DNA of 64,000 nucleotides from Ktedonobacteria bacterium brp13 (GCA_015099395.1 AP024096.1:3782001-3846000); one strand, 5' to 3'. Numbered from the stretch's first letter, positions 43,875-54,196 are shown. Translations and numbers: made by a program. The notes: generated by a model from the sequence alone, not told the origin.

Positions 43875-45362
43875 ATGAAACATGATGATCCTCATAGACA
43901 GGTACACGATAAGGACGTTTTTCTCCGATCGACGCTGGCGACAAAGGTTCTCCTGTTGACGATGTTGCTCACCGTCATCGGGTCACTGGTCGCCTGTCAG
44001 AGCACACCGACAACGCCTCCGGTGACCGGCAAACAGCAGGATATCAACTCGATAGTGAAGAGTAATACGCAGAATACCAATCTGTTGCAGGGTGTTCCTC
44101 AGACGCTGACAGATCATCAGACGCAGGGAGCGGTCACCTTGAACATCAACGCCTCGGTGCAACTCCCTCACACCTCGAAGATCCCGGTGGTGACGACGCA
44201 GCCAACTTGTTTTACCCAGGATACGGTCAACAAAATTATCACTACCCTCATGCCGGGAAAGCAATTATATGACAATGCAGTTGATTGGTCCAAAGTGGAC
44301 TATCAAAAGCTGGCCGCGCTTATACAGGCGCTCCAACTGCCAGGTGCTCAGGGAAACAAAGAGATCACAACACAATCAGGCAACGTAAGTGCTGCCCTCC
44401 TTGCCGCCAGGAACAGTAATTTCTCGAAATTCTCTAATCCGACGAGTATATTGTCAAGGGCATCCTTGGCACCAGACACACGACAAAGAACGCCAATGAC
44501 TGGACAGTTGCAACGGCTTGATGAGAGTGACTTTGGGAGTGGAGCAAAGGTCATAAAAGGATTTCATGGACATATGCTCTCGGTGTATGCCGACTCTGGC
44601 AAAGGGTACGATACGACTCTGGACATTCAGGCGTCTGATGATGCCAAAAATTGTAGTGTAAATTTTGCGAACCATGACATTCCCGATGTCTATAATTATA
44701 CTGATCTGACCGGTCCGGCCAGAGGAATGAGCATGTCGCTGGATCAGGCCAAAGCCCTGGCGCAACAGACATTACAGGCCGTGGGAGCCACAGATCTGAG
44801 GCTTACCCAGGTACAACTGGGGACCTTAATCCCGCACTCGGCCAGTGATAATCCCAATACGATGAATCAAGCCTATGGCATGTGGTTTACCCGTGACGTT
44901 GCTGGCGTCCCCACGACGGTCGATTTGACTAATCCAAACCAGAACGCCTATCAGCAAACGTATCCCTATGAGCGGTTGTTTATGCTGGTGAATGATACCG
45001 GGGTAATTGAGTTTTCCTGGACATCTCCGATGCGTACCACCGGGACAATCTCTTCGAATGCCCAGATTCTGTCGTTTCAGGATGCGATGAACCAATTTAA
45101 GCAGCAATTCTTCATCCACTATGCCCAAAACGATACAAGCAAGGGGAATACGGCCTATACCATCAAGCGGATCACTCTGGGCATGATGCGGGTACAGAAC
45201 AAGAATCAAGCCAATACCTACACGATGGTCCCGGTCTGGGATTTCTATGGGACCGGTGGTCCTTCACCCAGCAACCCACTGCTGATCGACCATAGTATGG
45301 AAAGCTTTTTAACCATGAATGCGATCGATGGTTCCGTCATTGATCGGACGCTAGGATATTAA
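43875..45362 (+). CDS. Lipoprotein, DUF6034-like (tentative)
   Basis: 495 residues from ATG 43875, with AGGAAC upstream. Residues 1-40 are charged, then a helix VLLLTMLLTVIGSLVACQS ends in a lipobox LVAC, so the protein is probably lipidated at that Cys. The mature part contains MSMSLDQAKALAQQTLQAVG, YAMWF-like YGMWFTRDVAGVP, YPYERLFMLVNDTGVIEFSW, VPVWDFYGTG and FLTMNAIDGSVIDRTLGY. The last two patterns recall DUF6034 lipoproteins of Firmicutes, from memory. It is preceded by the 11-bp repeat box and the structured leader. It may be an envelope target of the adjacent two-component system. Confidence 0.75.
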   Translation: MKHDDPHRQVHDKDVFLRSTLATKVLLLTMLLTVIGSLVACQSTPTTPPVTGKQQDINSIVKSNTQNTNLLQGVPQTLTDHQTQGAVTLNINASVQLPHTSKIPVVTTQPTCFTQDTVNKIITTLMPGKQLYDNAVDWSKVDYQKLAALIQALQLPGAQGNKEITTQSGNVSAALLAARNSNFSKFSNPTSILSRASLAPDTRQRTPMTGQLQRLDESDFGSGAKVIKGFHGHMLSVYADSGKGYDTTLDIQASDDAKNCSVNFANHDIPDVYNYTDLTGPARGMSMSLDQAKALAQQTLQAVGATDLRLTQVQLGTLIPHSASDNPNTMNQAYGMWFTRDVAGVPTTVDLTNPNQNAYQQTYPYERLFMLVNDTGVIEFSWTSPMRTTGTISSNAQILSFQDAMNQFKQQFFIHYAQNDTSKGNTAYTIKRITLGMMRVQNKNQANTYTMVPVWDFYGTGGPSPSNPLLIDHSMESFLTMNAIDGSVIDRTLGY

Positions 45363-45379
45363 TTTATATGCTCTACGCT

Positions 45380-45430
45380 GTTCTTTGTAGTGCAGTAGTG
45401 CAGCGTTTGCACAACTGCACTACAAAGAAC
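45380..45430 (+). terminator. 16-bp hairpin after the lipoprotein gene
   Basis: GTTCTTTGTAGTGCAG and its exact complement at 45415-45430, with a 19-base loop. No T-run follows. Confidence 0.6.
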
Positions 45431-45879
45431 CCTGTCACAAGGAGCCTTCCGCTCCCCCTCTGCGTTGACTTTCAACAACATTGGATTATTCTGGACACTG
45501 GCTGCTGACGGGTGGCAATATCTAGCAAATTGAGACCTTGCCGACTATCACATGGTATTAGAACGACTCCAAAACATTATAGGACAAACACGTGAGATCG
45601 CAGAGCCCACGGGTTGCACAACGAGATGCATATTTCTCTAAAATGGCTCTACAGGCTCATTTAAAACGTGCGCCTACGAATCAGTAATACCTCTGCTGTA
45701 TGAAGGAAAGAGATCAACGAACCTTTTCCATTCCAGGGAGGCACATTTCTTCTCAGTTTGCCAGTTTCCCGCTCTTCTTGTTCAGTTATGCAACCTCGTT
45801 GCGCATCACGTGGGTGTTGAAAACATTTATAATGAGCTATTTTTTATTTTTTATTTTTTATTGTGAAAGGTGCAAATAT
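45431..45879. other. Intergenic region, 450 bases
   Basis: No recognisable gene. An AT-only stretch (45838-45861) directly precedes the ribosome binding site of the next gene. The frame of that gene is open back to 45700 but lacks a site there. Confidence 0.25.
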
Positions 45880-47067
45880 ATGCATCCAATGACTCCACCG
45901 GAGGATATGCCAACGCAATCGCTACCGACGCAGATGTCGACACCGTCTCCGGAACATATGCCCAGGCAATCGTTACCTCAATCATTATCATCGCCACAGC
46001 AGTCGCAGCAGGCGCGGCCAGAGAGACGTTCTTTGTCCCGGTCCCGGTCTCATATTCCTTTGTTGATAGTTCTGGCTATTGTTGTGCTGCTGCTTGGCGT
46101 CGTTGGAACGCTGGTGTTGCCTCCTACACTGGCATATATCTCTCCCACTCCTACGCCGGTGGAGGTGCACAAGGTGCCAACGCCAACACCCACCCCCGTA
46201 CCATTTAATCCCACTATTGGGGCAGTACTACCCACGCACCGTATAGTTGCATTCTATGCTATTCCTGGAGCGGAGGCGACCGGGCCAGCCTATCAACTGA
46301 GTTCGGATATGCTGGGTCAGTTGAATACGCAGGCCGATGCGTATCAAAAACTTGATCCATCACATCCTGTAGATGCAGGCATTGATCTCGTTGTCAGCGT
46401 CCCGGACAGTATACCCGGTCCCGAAAGCTACTATAGTCATCATGTCGATGCGTCTACAATTCAGCAATATATTGATTTTTGTCAGCAGCATAATCTGTTG
46501 CTTTTTCTCGATCTCAATTTCGGGCAGGCACCCATTATGCAAGAAGTTCATTTCTTCTTGCCTTATCTGGAAAAATACTCATTTGTGGAAATGGCCATCG
46601 ATCCAGAATGGATGTTTCCCAACAAGAATGGTATTCCTGGCGTCGATCTGAGTAACGTAACAGCCGCCGAACTGAATCCGATCATTGAGGCGGTAGCGGC
46701 TATACCGATGAAATATCATGTTCCACGAAAAGCTCTGATTATTCACCAGTACCGTGGCAATGGTGATGGCTTGGAAAATTCTACCTCTCCCGGCACTGCC
46801 GAGATCGCGGATAAACGCGACATTATCTCAGATCCACGTGTTGATGTTGTGATCCATATTGATAGTGTAGGAAATTACCCTGGCGGGAGTGCTGATAAAA
46901 TAGCGCAGTATGAAAATTGGTGTCGTGGTGATATGCACAAATATAAAAACTTTCAATATTGTGGTTTCAAACTCTTTTACAACCTGGAAGCCCCGTTTGG
47001 CTTGATGACACCACAGCAAGTACTTGCACTCTCTCCATCGCCTATGGTCATCACCTATGGGAATTAG
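45880..47067 (+). CDS. Membrane-anchored extracellular protein with TIM-barrel-like domain
   Basis: 395 residues from ATG 45880, with GAAAGGTG eight bases upstream. Residues 1-58 are a Pro/Gln/Ser-rich cytoplasmic tail with MPTQSLP/MPRQSLP repeats and an SRSRS end. A helix (IPLLIVLAIVVLLLGVVGTLVL) spans about 60-82. A PTPTPTPVP linker follows. The outer domain includes HRIVAFYAIPG, QHNLLLFLDLNFGQ, FVEMAIDPEWMFP and DVVIHIDSVGNYPGG, an alternating strand/helix pattern suggesting a glycosidase-like barrel with acidic residues at strand ends. I do not recognise the family. Single gene. Confidence 0.7.
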   Translation: MHPMTPPEDMPTQSLPTQMSTPSPEHMPRQSLPQSLSSPQQSQQARPERRSLSRSRSHIPLLIVLAIVVLLLGVVGTLVLPPTLAYISPTPTPVEVHKVPTPTPTPVPFNPTIGAVLPTHRIVAFYAIPGAEATGPAYQLSSDMLGQLNTQADAYQKLDPSHPVDAGIDLVVSVPDSIPGPESYYSHHVDASTIQQYIDFCQQHNLLLFLDLNFGQAPIMQEVHFFLPYLEKYSFVEMAIDPEWMFPNKNGIPGVDLSNVTAAELNPIIEAVAAIPMKYHVPRKALIIHQYRGNGDGLENSTSPGTAEIADKRDIISDPRVDVVIHIDSVGNYPGGSADKIAQYENWCRGDMHKYKNFQYCGFKLFYNLEAPFGLMTPQQVLALSPSPMVITYGN

Positions 47068-47457
47068 CCCGAATTACTCGTTTCCTGTTTGTATCGCTGT
47101 CGGTGTAAATTTTAAAATTCCATGAGGGAGTGGCAAAGGTAGTGTTGCAGTGCGTCCGTAAAAGGCGTTTTTTTACATTGCTTCTGAGGAAGTGGCGGGT
47201 AGAGAGAACCCGTGTGGTCAACGAGCTTACCGGAGATGGAAACATTAGATGGGAACAGAGCACGCTCGCAAAGCGTCGGTTCTGAAAATCAGTATAAAAG
47301 CCATTGCTGAGCTGAAAGCTGTCGGCACGATATGCTTCACAGCCAGGCTCCTGGATAGGGTGTTTTCAGGGTTATCTGATAGAGAGGCGAAGGAATTCGA
47401 GAACATCCTTCACCTCTCGGTTCTGTTTTGAGACACGCAAGCATGAAAATATGCATG
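47068..47457. other. Intergenic region with possible MarR and MITE scraps
   Basis: A half-end GGTAGTGTTGCA is at 47138. A frame at 47249-47431 ends LLDRVFSGLSDREAKEFENI, which recalls the C-terminal helix of MarR regulators, but the rest is missing. Probably decayed DNA. Confidence 0.3.
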
Positions 47458-48426
47458 TTAGTGGTGAGGATCACCAAGGGCACGTTTCAAAGCTGCAAGC
47501 TGATCCCGCGTGGAGGTCTGTGTCACCTGTGCGTCAGCAACCATCCTGAAACCGTGGTAGGCCCCAGGATAGAGATGGAACTCCGTTGGCACCCCTGCTC
47601 GCGTGAGGCGACGAGCATACTCCAGATCTTCTTCCAGAAACAGATCCAGGGCACCAGCACTGATGAATGTGGGAGGAAGGCCCTCTAAATGCTCAGCGCG
47701 TGCCGCTGCCGCATATGGCGAAACATCTGGCAAGCCTGGTTCCTGACCTAACAGGGAGGTCCAGCCCCAGCGATTGGCTTCGCGTGTCCATATGAATTCT
47801 CCAGTGTATGGATGAGGTTCTGCCAACGTACAGGTGCGATCATCGAGCATGGGCTGGATCATGAGTTGGAACGCCAGGGGAATCTCCCCCCGATCACGAG
47901 CGAGCAACCCAAGCGCAGCGGCCAACCCCCCTCCTGCGCTGCCACCACCGATGGCAATCCGGCTGGTATCTACCCCCAGTTCGCCTGCATGGGTGTACAA
48001 CCAGTGCAAGGCGGCGTAACAATCCTCGACTGGACCAGGATGGCGTGTCTCAGGAGCCAGGCGGTAGTCTACCGAAACAGCCACACATCCAATGGCTGAC
48101 ACCATGTTCTTTACCGTGAGATCTTCCTGCTCAGGAGATCCCATAATATATCCGCCCCCGTGTATCCAGAGCAAGGCAGGCCGCGGTATCGAGCGGTTGG
48201 TTGGCTCATATACCAGCACGCGTACCTCAGGCGAGCCTTCGGGACCAGGCACCAGGCGTTCGCTCACCGCAATAGCGGGAAATGTGGGTTGGTGCGCTGC
48301 CATCCGGGTGAGCATCTCTTTGCTCCCGGCGCGCATCAGCGGCAAGGTCTCTGTGGTATACACCGGAGTAGGAAACTGGTCTAGTATCGCCACCAGTTCT
48401 GGATCAACAAGATGTCTAGTCGTCAA
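47458..48426 (-). CDS. Alpha/beta hydrolase of the hormone-sensitive-lipase type
   Basis: 322 residues. It has the HGGG oxyanion motif in LLWIHGGGYIMGSP, nucleophile Ser in IAIGGGSAGGGLAAALG, a possible Asp in ISAGALDLFLEEDL and His in YPGAYHGFRM. This order defines the HSL/family-IV esterases, which hydrolyse short acyl esters. Start is TTG 48426, six bases after GGAAGGAAG. It is divergent from the TetR regulator at 48703, and the shared region has two identical-type operators, so the hydrolase is probably under its control. Confidence 0.88.
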   Translation of the reverse strand: MTTRHLVDPELVAILDQFPTPVYTTETLPLMRAGSKEMLTRMAAHQPTFPAIAVSERLVPGPEGSPEVRVLVYEPTNRSIPRPALLWIHGGGYIMGSPEQEDLTVKNMVSAIGCVAVSVDYRLAPETRHPGPVEDCYAALHWLYTHAGELGVDTSRIAIGGGSAGGGLAAALGLLARDRGEIPLAFQLMIQPMLDDRTCTLAEPHPYTGEFIWTREANRWGWTSLLGQEPGLPDVSPYAAAARAEHLEGLPPTFISAGALDLFLEEDLEYARRLTRAGVPTEFHLYPGAYHGFRMVADAQVTQTSTRDQLAALKRALGDPHH

Positions 48427-48623
48427 TGTATCTTCCTTCCTTCATTCGTATTTCTCTTGCTCAATGACGGAAAACAGGTCATGTGGCAGCCATCTTCGGC
48501 ATGAGCACGAGCATACTATACCGTGTCCCGGACCTTCGAGACAAACACGTGCGCTGTTTTGCACTGTGCTTCAAGCTTCATCTGTGCTTGACGAGGGTTG
48601 CGGGAGGTCTTATACTCCATATA

Positions 48624-48667
48624 GGACAACTGTCCCCAACAGCGTGCAGTATAAAGGACAATTGTCC
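48624..48667. promoter_or_regulatory. Twin TetR-type operators
   Basis: Two palindromes, GGACAACTGTCC (48624-48635) and GGACAATTGTCC (48656-48667), stand 32 bases apart (three helical turns), each followed by CC. They lie between the divergent hydrolase and TetR genes. Confidence 0.75.
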
Positions 48668-48702
48668 CCTTGTCAAGAGGAGATCACATAAAGAGGGGTG
48701 CT

Positions 48703-49416
48703 ATGGAAACAGGGAGACAGCAGGAACGGGTCGTCACAACAAAGCGCAGTAAAAAAGAAGCAGGGATGCGCAGGAGGCCAGAACTGCGTCAGGCAGCCGA
48801 TTTTGACCAGCGAATCTTGCGGGTAGCTCGGCAGTTGTTTGCCGAGCGAGGCATTGAGGATGTCAGTATGCATCAGATTGCCCAGGAAGCAGGCGTTGGT
48901 CAGGGAACGCTCTATCGCCGCTACGCCCACAAGGGCGAATTGATTCTGGATCTGCTTAATGAGAGTGCCCAGCGATTCTTAGAGGAGATCCAGGCCTATG
49001 CCCAGGATGGAGAAATATGGTCAGCATTACAGCGATTGGACAGCGTCCTCCACAGATGCATTGCCTTCATCGAGGAGGAAGGATTATTTTTGGCGGTAAG
49101 CATGGATACGTCGTCTGCCGAGAAGCGAGAGATGAAGTTTAGCACGCGGTACTATCGTGCCTCCCATAGCCTCATCGCGCATTTGCTTGAGGAAGCCATT
49201 ACCCAGGAGGAACTTGCGCCGCTGGATATCATCTACACCGCCGATGCGATCATTGCAACCTCCGATCCTGCCCTTTATCTCTTTCAACGGCAGAGGCGAG
49301 GGTACACGCCAGAACAGATCTTAGAAGGGATACGACGTATCTATATCAAGGGCGTGTCTGTTCGCTCTCCCCACAACCAGGCTCGCGACGATCAGTCGGA
49401 GCCTCCTCCGGCTTGA
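48703..49416 (+). CDS. TetR-family transcriptional regulator
   Basis: 237 residues from ATG 48703, after AGAGGGG; the frame is open to 48670 without a site. The DNA-binding domain is at about 38-85: ILRVARQLFAERGIEDVSMH, IAQEAGVGQGTLYRRYAHKGEL (recognition helix). The ligand-binding region follows to about 220. The tail is polar. It probably represses itself and the divergent HSL-type hydrolase through the twin palindromes at 48624-48667. The inducer may be a hydrophobic ester or drug. Confidence 0.92.
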   Translation: METGRQQERVVTTKRSKKEAGMRRRPELRQAADFDQRILRVARQLFAERGIEDVSMHQIAQEAGVGQGTLYRRYAHKGELILDLLNESAQRFLEEIQAYAQDGEIWSALQRLDSVLHRCIAFIEEEGLFLAVSMDTSSAEKREMKFSTRYYRASHSLIAHLLEEAITQEELAPLDIIYTADAIIATSDPALYLFQRQRRGYTPEQILEGIRRIYIKGVSVRSPHNQARDDQSEPPPA

Positions 49417-49586
49417 AGGCTCTTGCGCAACGTTCTGGGGCACCATACATGCTCGTTATCTGCAACTGGGGGGAGTAGATCCCCACTGAAACCATCGCCG
49501 CCCGTGCTACTACTGTTGACAATACCATTCTGCTTTTATTATGCTTGTCTTGGAGGCAAATTTTCTATTTTTGGATAAGGAAATAC

Positions 49587-51809
49587 ATGAACGATCAAAA
49601 GGAATTTGAGCAAACGGAGAACGGTATAGAGACATTAGGACGATACCGTATAGCACGGCGTATTGGTCGAGGAGGCATGGGCGAGGTCTGGCTTTGTGAA
49701 GATCCCCGACTGATCCGTCAGGTTGCCATCAAGACGCTGCCAGCACACAATCAACAGGATAAGAATTTTGCCAAACATTTTGAGCGCGAAGCAGAGGCAG
49801 CCGCCGCACTGAATCATCCACATATTCTACCAGTCCATGACTATGGCAAACAATCCCTGCCTGATGGCACCATCGTCAGCTATATTGTGATGCCTTATAT
49901 CAGTGGTGGCTCGCTAGCAGATCGCATAACCTCTGCTTCCCAGCAACAATTATTGCTGCCCCTACAGGATACCCTTGCATTCCTTGAGCAAGCCGCTCAG
50001 GCCATTGACTACGCTCATAAGAAACGTCTGATTCACCGCGATATTAAACCTGCTAATATGTTGTTGCGTGAAGATAACTGGCTATTCCTGGCAGATTTTG
50101 GCATTGCACGTATAATAAGCAGCGAAGAGAACTTGACAGGAAGAAGTGTGGCCGCTGGAACGCCACTGTACATGGCACCAGAACAGGCACGTGGCAAAGC
50201 AACGATCACCAGTGATAACTATAGTCTGGCAGTCGTCGCCTATCAACTCTGCACGGGACGCTTGCCATTTGAGAACAAAACAGCCCTCGCGACTATGATG
50301 ATGCATCAACTTGAGCCTGTGCCTTCTCCTCGCCAGTTTAATCCCACGCTTCCCTCTGCCTTCGAACAGATCCTCTTGCAGGGACTAGAAAAGGACCCGG
50401 CCGCTCGACCAGCGCTTGCCTGCGAGTTCGTCGCACAGTTACGTCAGGCGATCTCCAATCCAACCTACCAGCCAACGCCGTTACAGACCGTTCATGACCT
50501 GCCCAGGCTCGACTTTCAAGAAAGGACACAAACACAACAACCCGACGAACAGCATGCCCGCATCTCGCGCCGCGATCTACTGCTCGGTGGCGGCGCAATA
50601 GCCACAATCACCACTGGCGTTGGTCTTGGCGCATGGGGATACTGGCAGACGACGCAAGGATCCCAGAAAAGCTTGCCTACTCCTCAATATATCTCGGCAC
50701 GTCCAAAAAACTCAGGAGATGCCAATGCACCTGCACTGGTACTGACCGGTTCGCTCCTCAATGCGAACAATCTCTTATGGTCAAAAGATGCCAGCTTGCT
50801 TTTTTCTTTAGAGTATACCTATACGCTCTTCCGCTGGGACGTTGCCAGCCTGCTAAAGCAGCCTGATAAACCGTATGGATCAACATTCTATTCCGGCAAG
50901 CTCTCTTATCCCGACAATCAACTCTGCGCAACAATATCTCCTGACAGAACGCAATTCGCGGTCGCCAACTCAGAGTGGGACGATACAAAGACGCAGGTAG
51001 CACTCTATACGCTCGATTTACGCTTACAATCAACTATCAATATGCCACCTAGCGGTAACTTTGGGGCTATTACCTGGTTGACAAACAATAATCTGTGTTT
51101 CACACGATACGGCTCGGACGACCTTAATTCAAATAAGGCCCACAGTTATTTATATGTTGTAGATCCAACGCGACCACAACGCCAATGGACAATATTGTTA
51201 AACACATTAATTACAAGCGGCGGTAAAACTAGCGGCGGCAGTCCAGTCGCGACGGTCCTTGCCGATCCAACGCCAGATAGCTCGCGCGCGGTCATCGGCT
51301 ACGAAGACTACCTTGAGGTTGGCAAGGTCACTATATCGAATAACGCGACATGGACAGTACTCTCACGCATCCATGTAAAGATATCTAGCTCTAAGACTTC
51401 GCAATGGATCGACTGGACGCCAGATGGCAAGAATCTCGTCATGCTGACTACTAGAGACACCACGCATCCACAAGGTCGTGTGGTTTATATGTCCGCGTCT
51501 ATGAGTAAACCACCGGTGCAGGATTTGAATACGCCCTCGATTGCAGGACTGGAAAGTTCCGTTGATGGTTATAACTGCCTGGCTTGCAATCCCAATCCGG
51601 CAAATACTCCACCGCTGGTAGCAGTTGGGACCGCTGATGGCAACATCTATATCTGGAAACTTCAGGCTGGTTCTTCATATATCAAGAAACTGGGAACAGA
51701 CCGCATTCAAGCGGGAGTAGCGACACTGGCCTGGTCTCCTGATGGGAAATGGTTAGCGGCCAGCTTTCAAGATAATCAGGCATCAATCCTGATCTGGAAG
51801 ATAGGATGA
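49587..51809 (+). CDS. Ser/Thr kinase with internal Tat-like anchor and propeller
   Basis: 740 residues from ATG 49587, after ATAAGGAAAT. The kinase domain is at 20-285: GRGGMGEVWLCED, VAIKTLP (Lys49), IHRDIKPANMLL, LADFGIARI and GTPLYMAPEQARG. After a linker, about residue 335, ISRRDLLLGGGAIATITTG forms a membrane helix led by a twin-arginine pattern. The outer 380 residues are a WD40-like propeller ending in WSPDGKWLAASFQDNQASIL. The kinase is thus inside and the propeller outside the membrane. The next kinase gene overlaps its stop by four bases, so the pair is cotranscribed. Confidence 0.88.
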   Translation: MNDQKEFEQTENGIETLGRYRIARRIGRGGMGEVWLCEDPRLIRQVAIKTLPAHNQQDKNFAKHFEREAEAAAALNHPHILPVHDYGKQSLPDGTIVSYIVMPYISGGSLADRITSASQQQLLLPLQDTLAFLEQAAQAIDYAHKKRLIHRDIKPANMLLREDNWLFLADFGIARIISSEENLTGRSVAAGTPLYMAPEQARGKATITSDNYSLAVVAYQLCTGRLPFENKTALATMMMHQLEPVPSPRQFNPTLPSAFEQILLQGLEKDPAARPALACEFVAQLRQAISNPTYQPTPLQTVHDLPRLDFQERTQTQQPDEQHARISRRDLLLGGGAIATITTGVGLGAWGYWQTTQGSQKSLPTPQYISARPKNSGDANAPALVLTGSLLNANNLLWSKDASLLFSLEYTYTLFRWDVASLLKQPDKPYGSTFYSGKLSYPDNQLCATISPDRTQFAVANSEWDDTKTQVALYTLDLRLQSTINMPPSGNFGAITWLTNNNLCFTRYGSDDLNSNKAHSYLYVVDPTRPQRQWTILLNTLITSGGKTSGGSPVATVLADPTPDSSRAVIGYEDYLEVGKVTISNNATWTVLSRIHVKISSSKTSQWIDWTPDGKNLVMLTTRDTTHPQGRVVYMSASMSKPPVQDLNTPSIAGLESSVDGYNCLACNPNPANTPPLVAVGTADGNIYIWKLQAGSSYIKKLGTDRIQAGVATLAWSPDGKWLAASFQDNQASILIWKIG

Positions 51810-54196
51810 TAGACATGTTGATACACCATAGGATTCAATGGCAAGAAAAAATGTTGGGACGCTACTATCTATCGCGATTATTAGGGCGAGGGGGTATGAG
51901 CGAGGTATGGGAGGCTGAAGATACACAGTTACATCGCCAGGTCGCGGTCAAAATCCTTCCGCCGGTCCTTATGAACGATGTTGACTATCTCAAAACTTTT
52001 CTTAATGAAGCCCGCATCGCTGCGGCATTGGAGCATCCACACATCCTACAAATACATGACTTTGGGGAGATCACCCTGGAAGACGAAGTCATTACCTATC
52101 TCATCCTTCCATTAATAACAGGCGGTTCGCTACGTGATCTCATCGAGAACACCCCGCATGTGTTACCGATCACAACGAGCCTGAATTACTTACGCCAGGC
52201 GGCTCAAGCCATTGATTACGCTCACAAGAAACACATGCTCCATCGCGATATCAAAGCAGCGAATATGTTGCTTCAGGATGACTGGCTCTTCCTATCCGAT
52301 TTTGGTCTCGCGCAACTCCTGACGACCAATAGCTATCGCAGTAACACCCAGACCGGCATTGGCACCCCGGAATACATGGCTCCGGAGCAGATAAGGGGAC
52401 AGGCCCAACCAGCGAGTGATCTCTATAGTCTGGCGGTCGTTGCCTATCAGCTTCTATGCGGTCGATTACCCTTTCAGGGGGGCATTTTTGATATCTTCCT
52501 CAAACATCTACATGAAGAGCCACCCACGCCACGGCAATTCAATGAAGAACTGCCCGCGGCTATGGAACAAACGATTTTAAAGGGATTGGCGAAACAGCCC
52601 ACTGATCGCCATAGCTCCTGTACTGCTTTTGTGGATGAATTAGAGGAAGGATGGAAGCACAGGTCAATAGGCCAGTTGACCGTGCAAGATCCTGAAGCGA
52701 CGTTGATCGCACCCCGGAACACACGTGCACGCTCGACGAAGCCAGCAGACGCACATATGCCCGCTTCTTCACCTCTGCCATCGGGTGAATACGCGACCAT
52801 AGAACTTTCAAGCACCATACCAACGGACAATCAAACAACCGCTACGGTTACCGATCAAGAAACGGCACACACCCAGCCGAACACTTTATCCACGAAAACA
52901 AATCCATCACGAACGATCAAACGGCGCGATTTCATGGTTGGCGGAGCCTCCGCGCTGGTATTTCTAGCGGGTGGAGGATATGCGCTTACCACCGCACTGA
53001 AGCCCTCGGAGAAGCAAGCCGGTCCACAGCATTTAATCCCCGGTGTTCCTATACTCAAGCTTACCCCTAATACACAGGCTGTATGGAATGCCCGCTGGAG
53101 TCCGAAAGGCCGCTATCTGGCTACCGGAGGAGACGATGGTCGAGCAATGATATGGGATATTGACCACATATTGTCATCGCAAACAGCCCATGTCCGTTTC
53201 GTTTCCTCCCCATCCCTGAGCTGGCAGATCAGTAGTTGGGGGGATTCGCTGCAGTCAGGCTATCTGGACTGGTCACCAGATGGGCAAAAACTGGCGGTTC
53301 TGGCCACGGACAGTGCGAGTCATCGAGGCCAGACGAATCCGGTGATCATTGATATCTTTACCCCCAATTTTAGCCCAACTTTCACGAATGGGGGCAACGG
53401 TATAAATGGCAATAATCCACCGATAAACTCCTGGCTGGCCTGGTCTCCTACTGATGAGAGAATCGCTACAATCTACAACTTTTCCGCCAATGTCGGCTTA
53501 TGGATACCATCTGGTAACGAAGAACTATTACAGCATCAGCTTACGACGCCACAAACACAGACAAGTACCAGCATACAAGCGCTCGCATGGTCTCAGGATG
53601 GCACATATCTCATTGGCCTCAATATCGATGACCATCCGCTGCTTAGCACCGTTATCTGGAATGCCGCAGCGGAAGATAAAGCGACTCCGCCATCTATCAC
53701 TTTGCCGAAGCGGATTCCCTCCAAAGTTTCGACCTTCGACAAAATTGTCTACATCCCATGCGTACGAAGCTCGCCAATAGAGGCAACTCAATTTGCCATG
53801 AATAATATGGACTGCATAATCATTGGTAGTGCTCAGGAGAAAAAGGTATTGCGAATACTGGCAAGCGACGATCCTGCCGCGCACAAGACGCTTCCCTTTC
53901 AACCGGACGGATCCAGTGGTCCCCTCTATCCTCAAGTGGGACCGTTATGCTGGTCGCCCAATGGTCGATATATCGCAGGCAGTTATCTCAGCAGTACACA
54001 AATTTTTGTCTGGGATTTGCACGATCCGCATCCTCGCACGACAAAAGAGGGCTTTCAGCTTCCCATCCTCTCCTTTGGCAAGACCGGAGGACATAACGGG
54101 CCGATCAATGATCTCTCCTGGTCGCCGGATGGACGTTACCTGGCTTCGGCTTCGCAAGACACAACGGTCATTCTCTGGAAAGTGAATGGCGAATAG
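51806..54196 (+). CDS. Second Ser/Thr kinase with internal Tat-like anchor and WD40 propeller
   Basis: 796 residues. ATG 51806 overlaps the previous stop (ATGA); ATG 51815 is an alternative. The kinase domain at about 20-285 has LGRGGMSEVWEAED, VAVKILP, LHRDIKAANMLL, LSDFGLAQLL and GTPEYMAPEQIRG. The loop has KAAN where KPAN is usual. Near residue 373 RTIKRRDFMVGGASALVFLA is a membrane helix led by a good twin-arginine motif. The C-terminal propeller has clear WD40 repeats: NARWSPKGRYLATGGDDGRA and DLSWSPDGRYLASASQDTTV. The two kinases differ enough to be an old duplication. They probably sense different extracellular signals. Confidence 0.9.
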   Translation: MIDMLIHHRIQWQEKMLGRYYLSRLLGRGGMSEVWEAEDTQLHRQVAVKILPPVLMNDVDYLKTFLNEARIAAALEHPHILQIHDFGEITLEDEVITYLILPLITGGSLRDLIENTPHVLPITTSLNYLRQAAQAIDYAHKKHMLHRDIKAANMLLQDDWLFLSDFGLAQLLTTNSYRSNTQTGIGTPEYMAPEQIRGQAQPASDLYSLAVVAYQLLCGRLPFQGGIFDIFLKHLHEEPPTPRQFNEELPAAMEQTILKGLAKQPTDRHSSCTAFVDELEEGWKHRSIGQLTVQDPEATLIAPRNTRARSTKPADAHMPASSPLPSGEYATIELSSTIPTDNQTTATVTDQETAHTQPNTLSTKTNPSRTIKRRDFMVGGASALVFLAGGGYALTTALKPSEKQAGPQHLIPGVPILKLTPNTQAVWNARWSPKGRYLATGGDDGRAMIWDIDHILSSQTAHVRFVSSPSLSWQISSWGDSLQSGYLDWSPDGQKLAVLATDSASHRGQTNPVIIDIFTPNFSPTFTNGGNGINGNNPPINSWLAWSPTDERIATIYNFSANVGLWIPSGNEELLQHQLTTPQTQTSTSIQALAWSQDGTYLIGLNIDDHPLLSTVIWNAAAEDKATPPSITLPKRIPSKVSTFDKIVYIPCVRSSPIEATQFAMNNMDCIIIGSAQEKKVLRILASDDPAAHKTLPFQPDGSSGPLYPQVGPLCWSPNGRYIAGSYLSSTQIFVWDLHDPHPRTTKEGFQLPILSFGKTGGHNGPINDLSWSPDGRYLASASQDTTVILWKVNGE

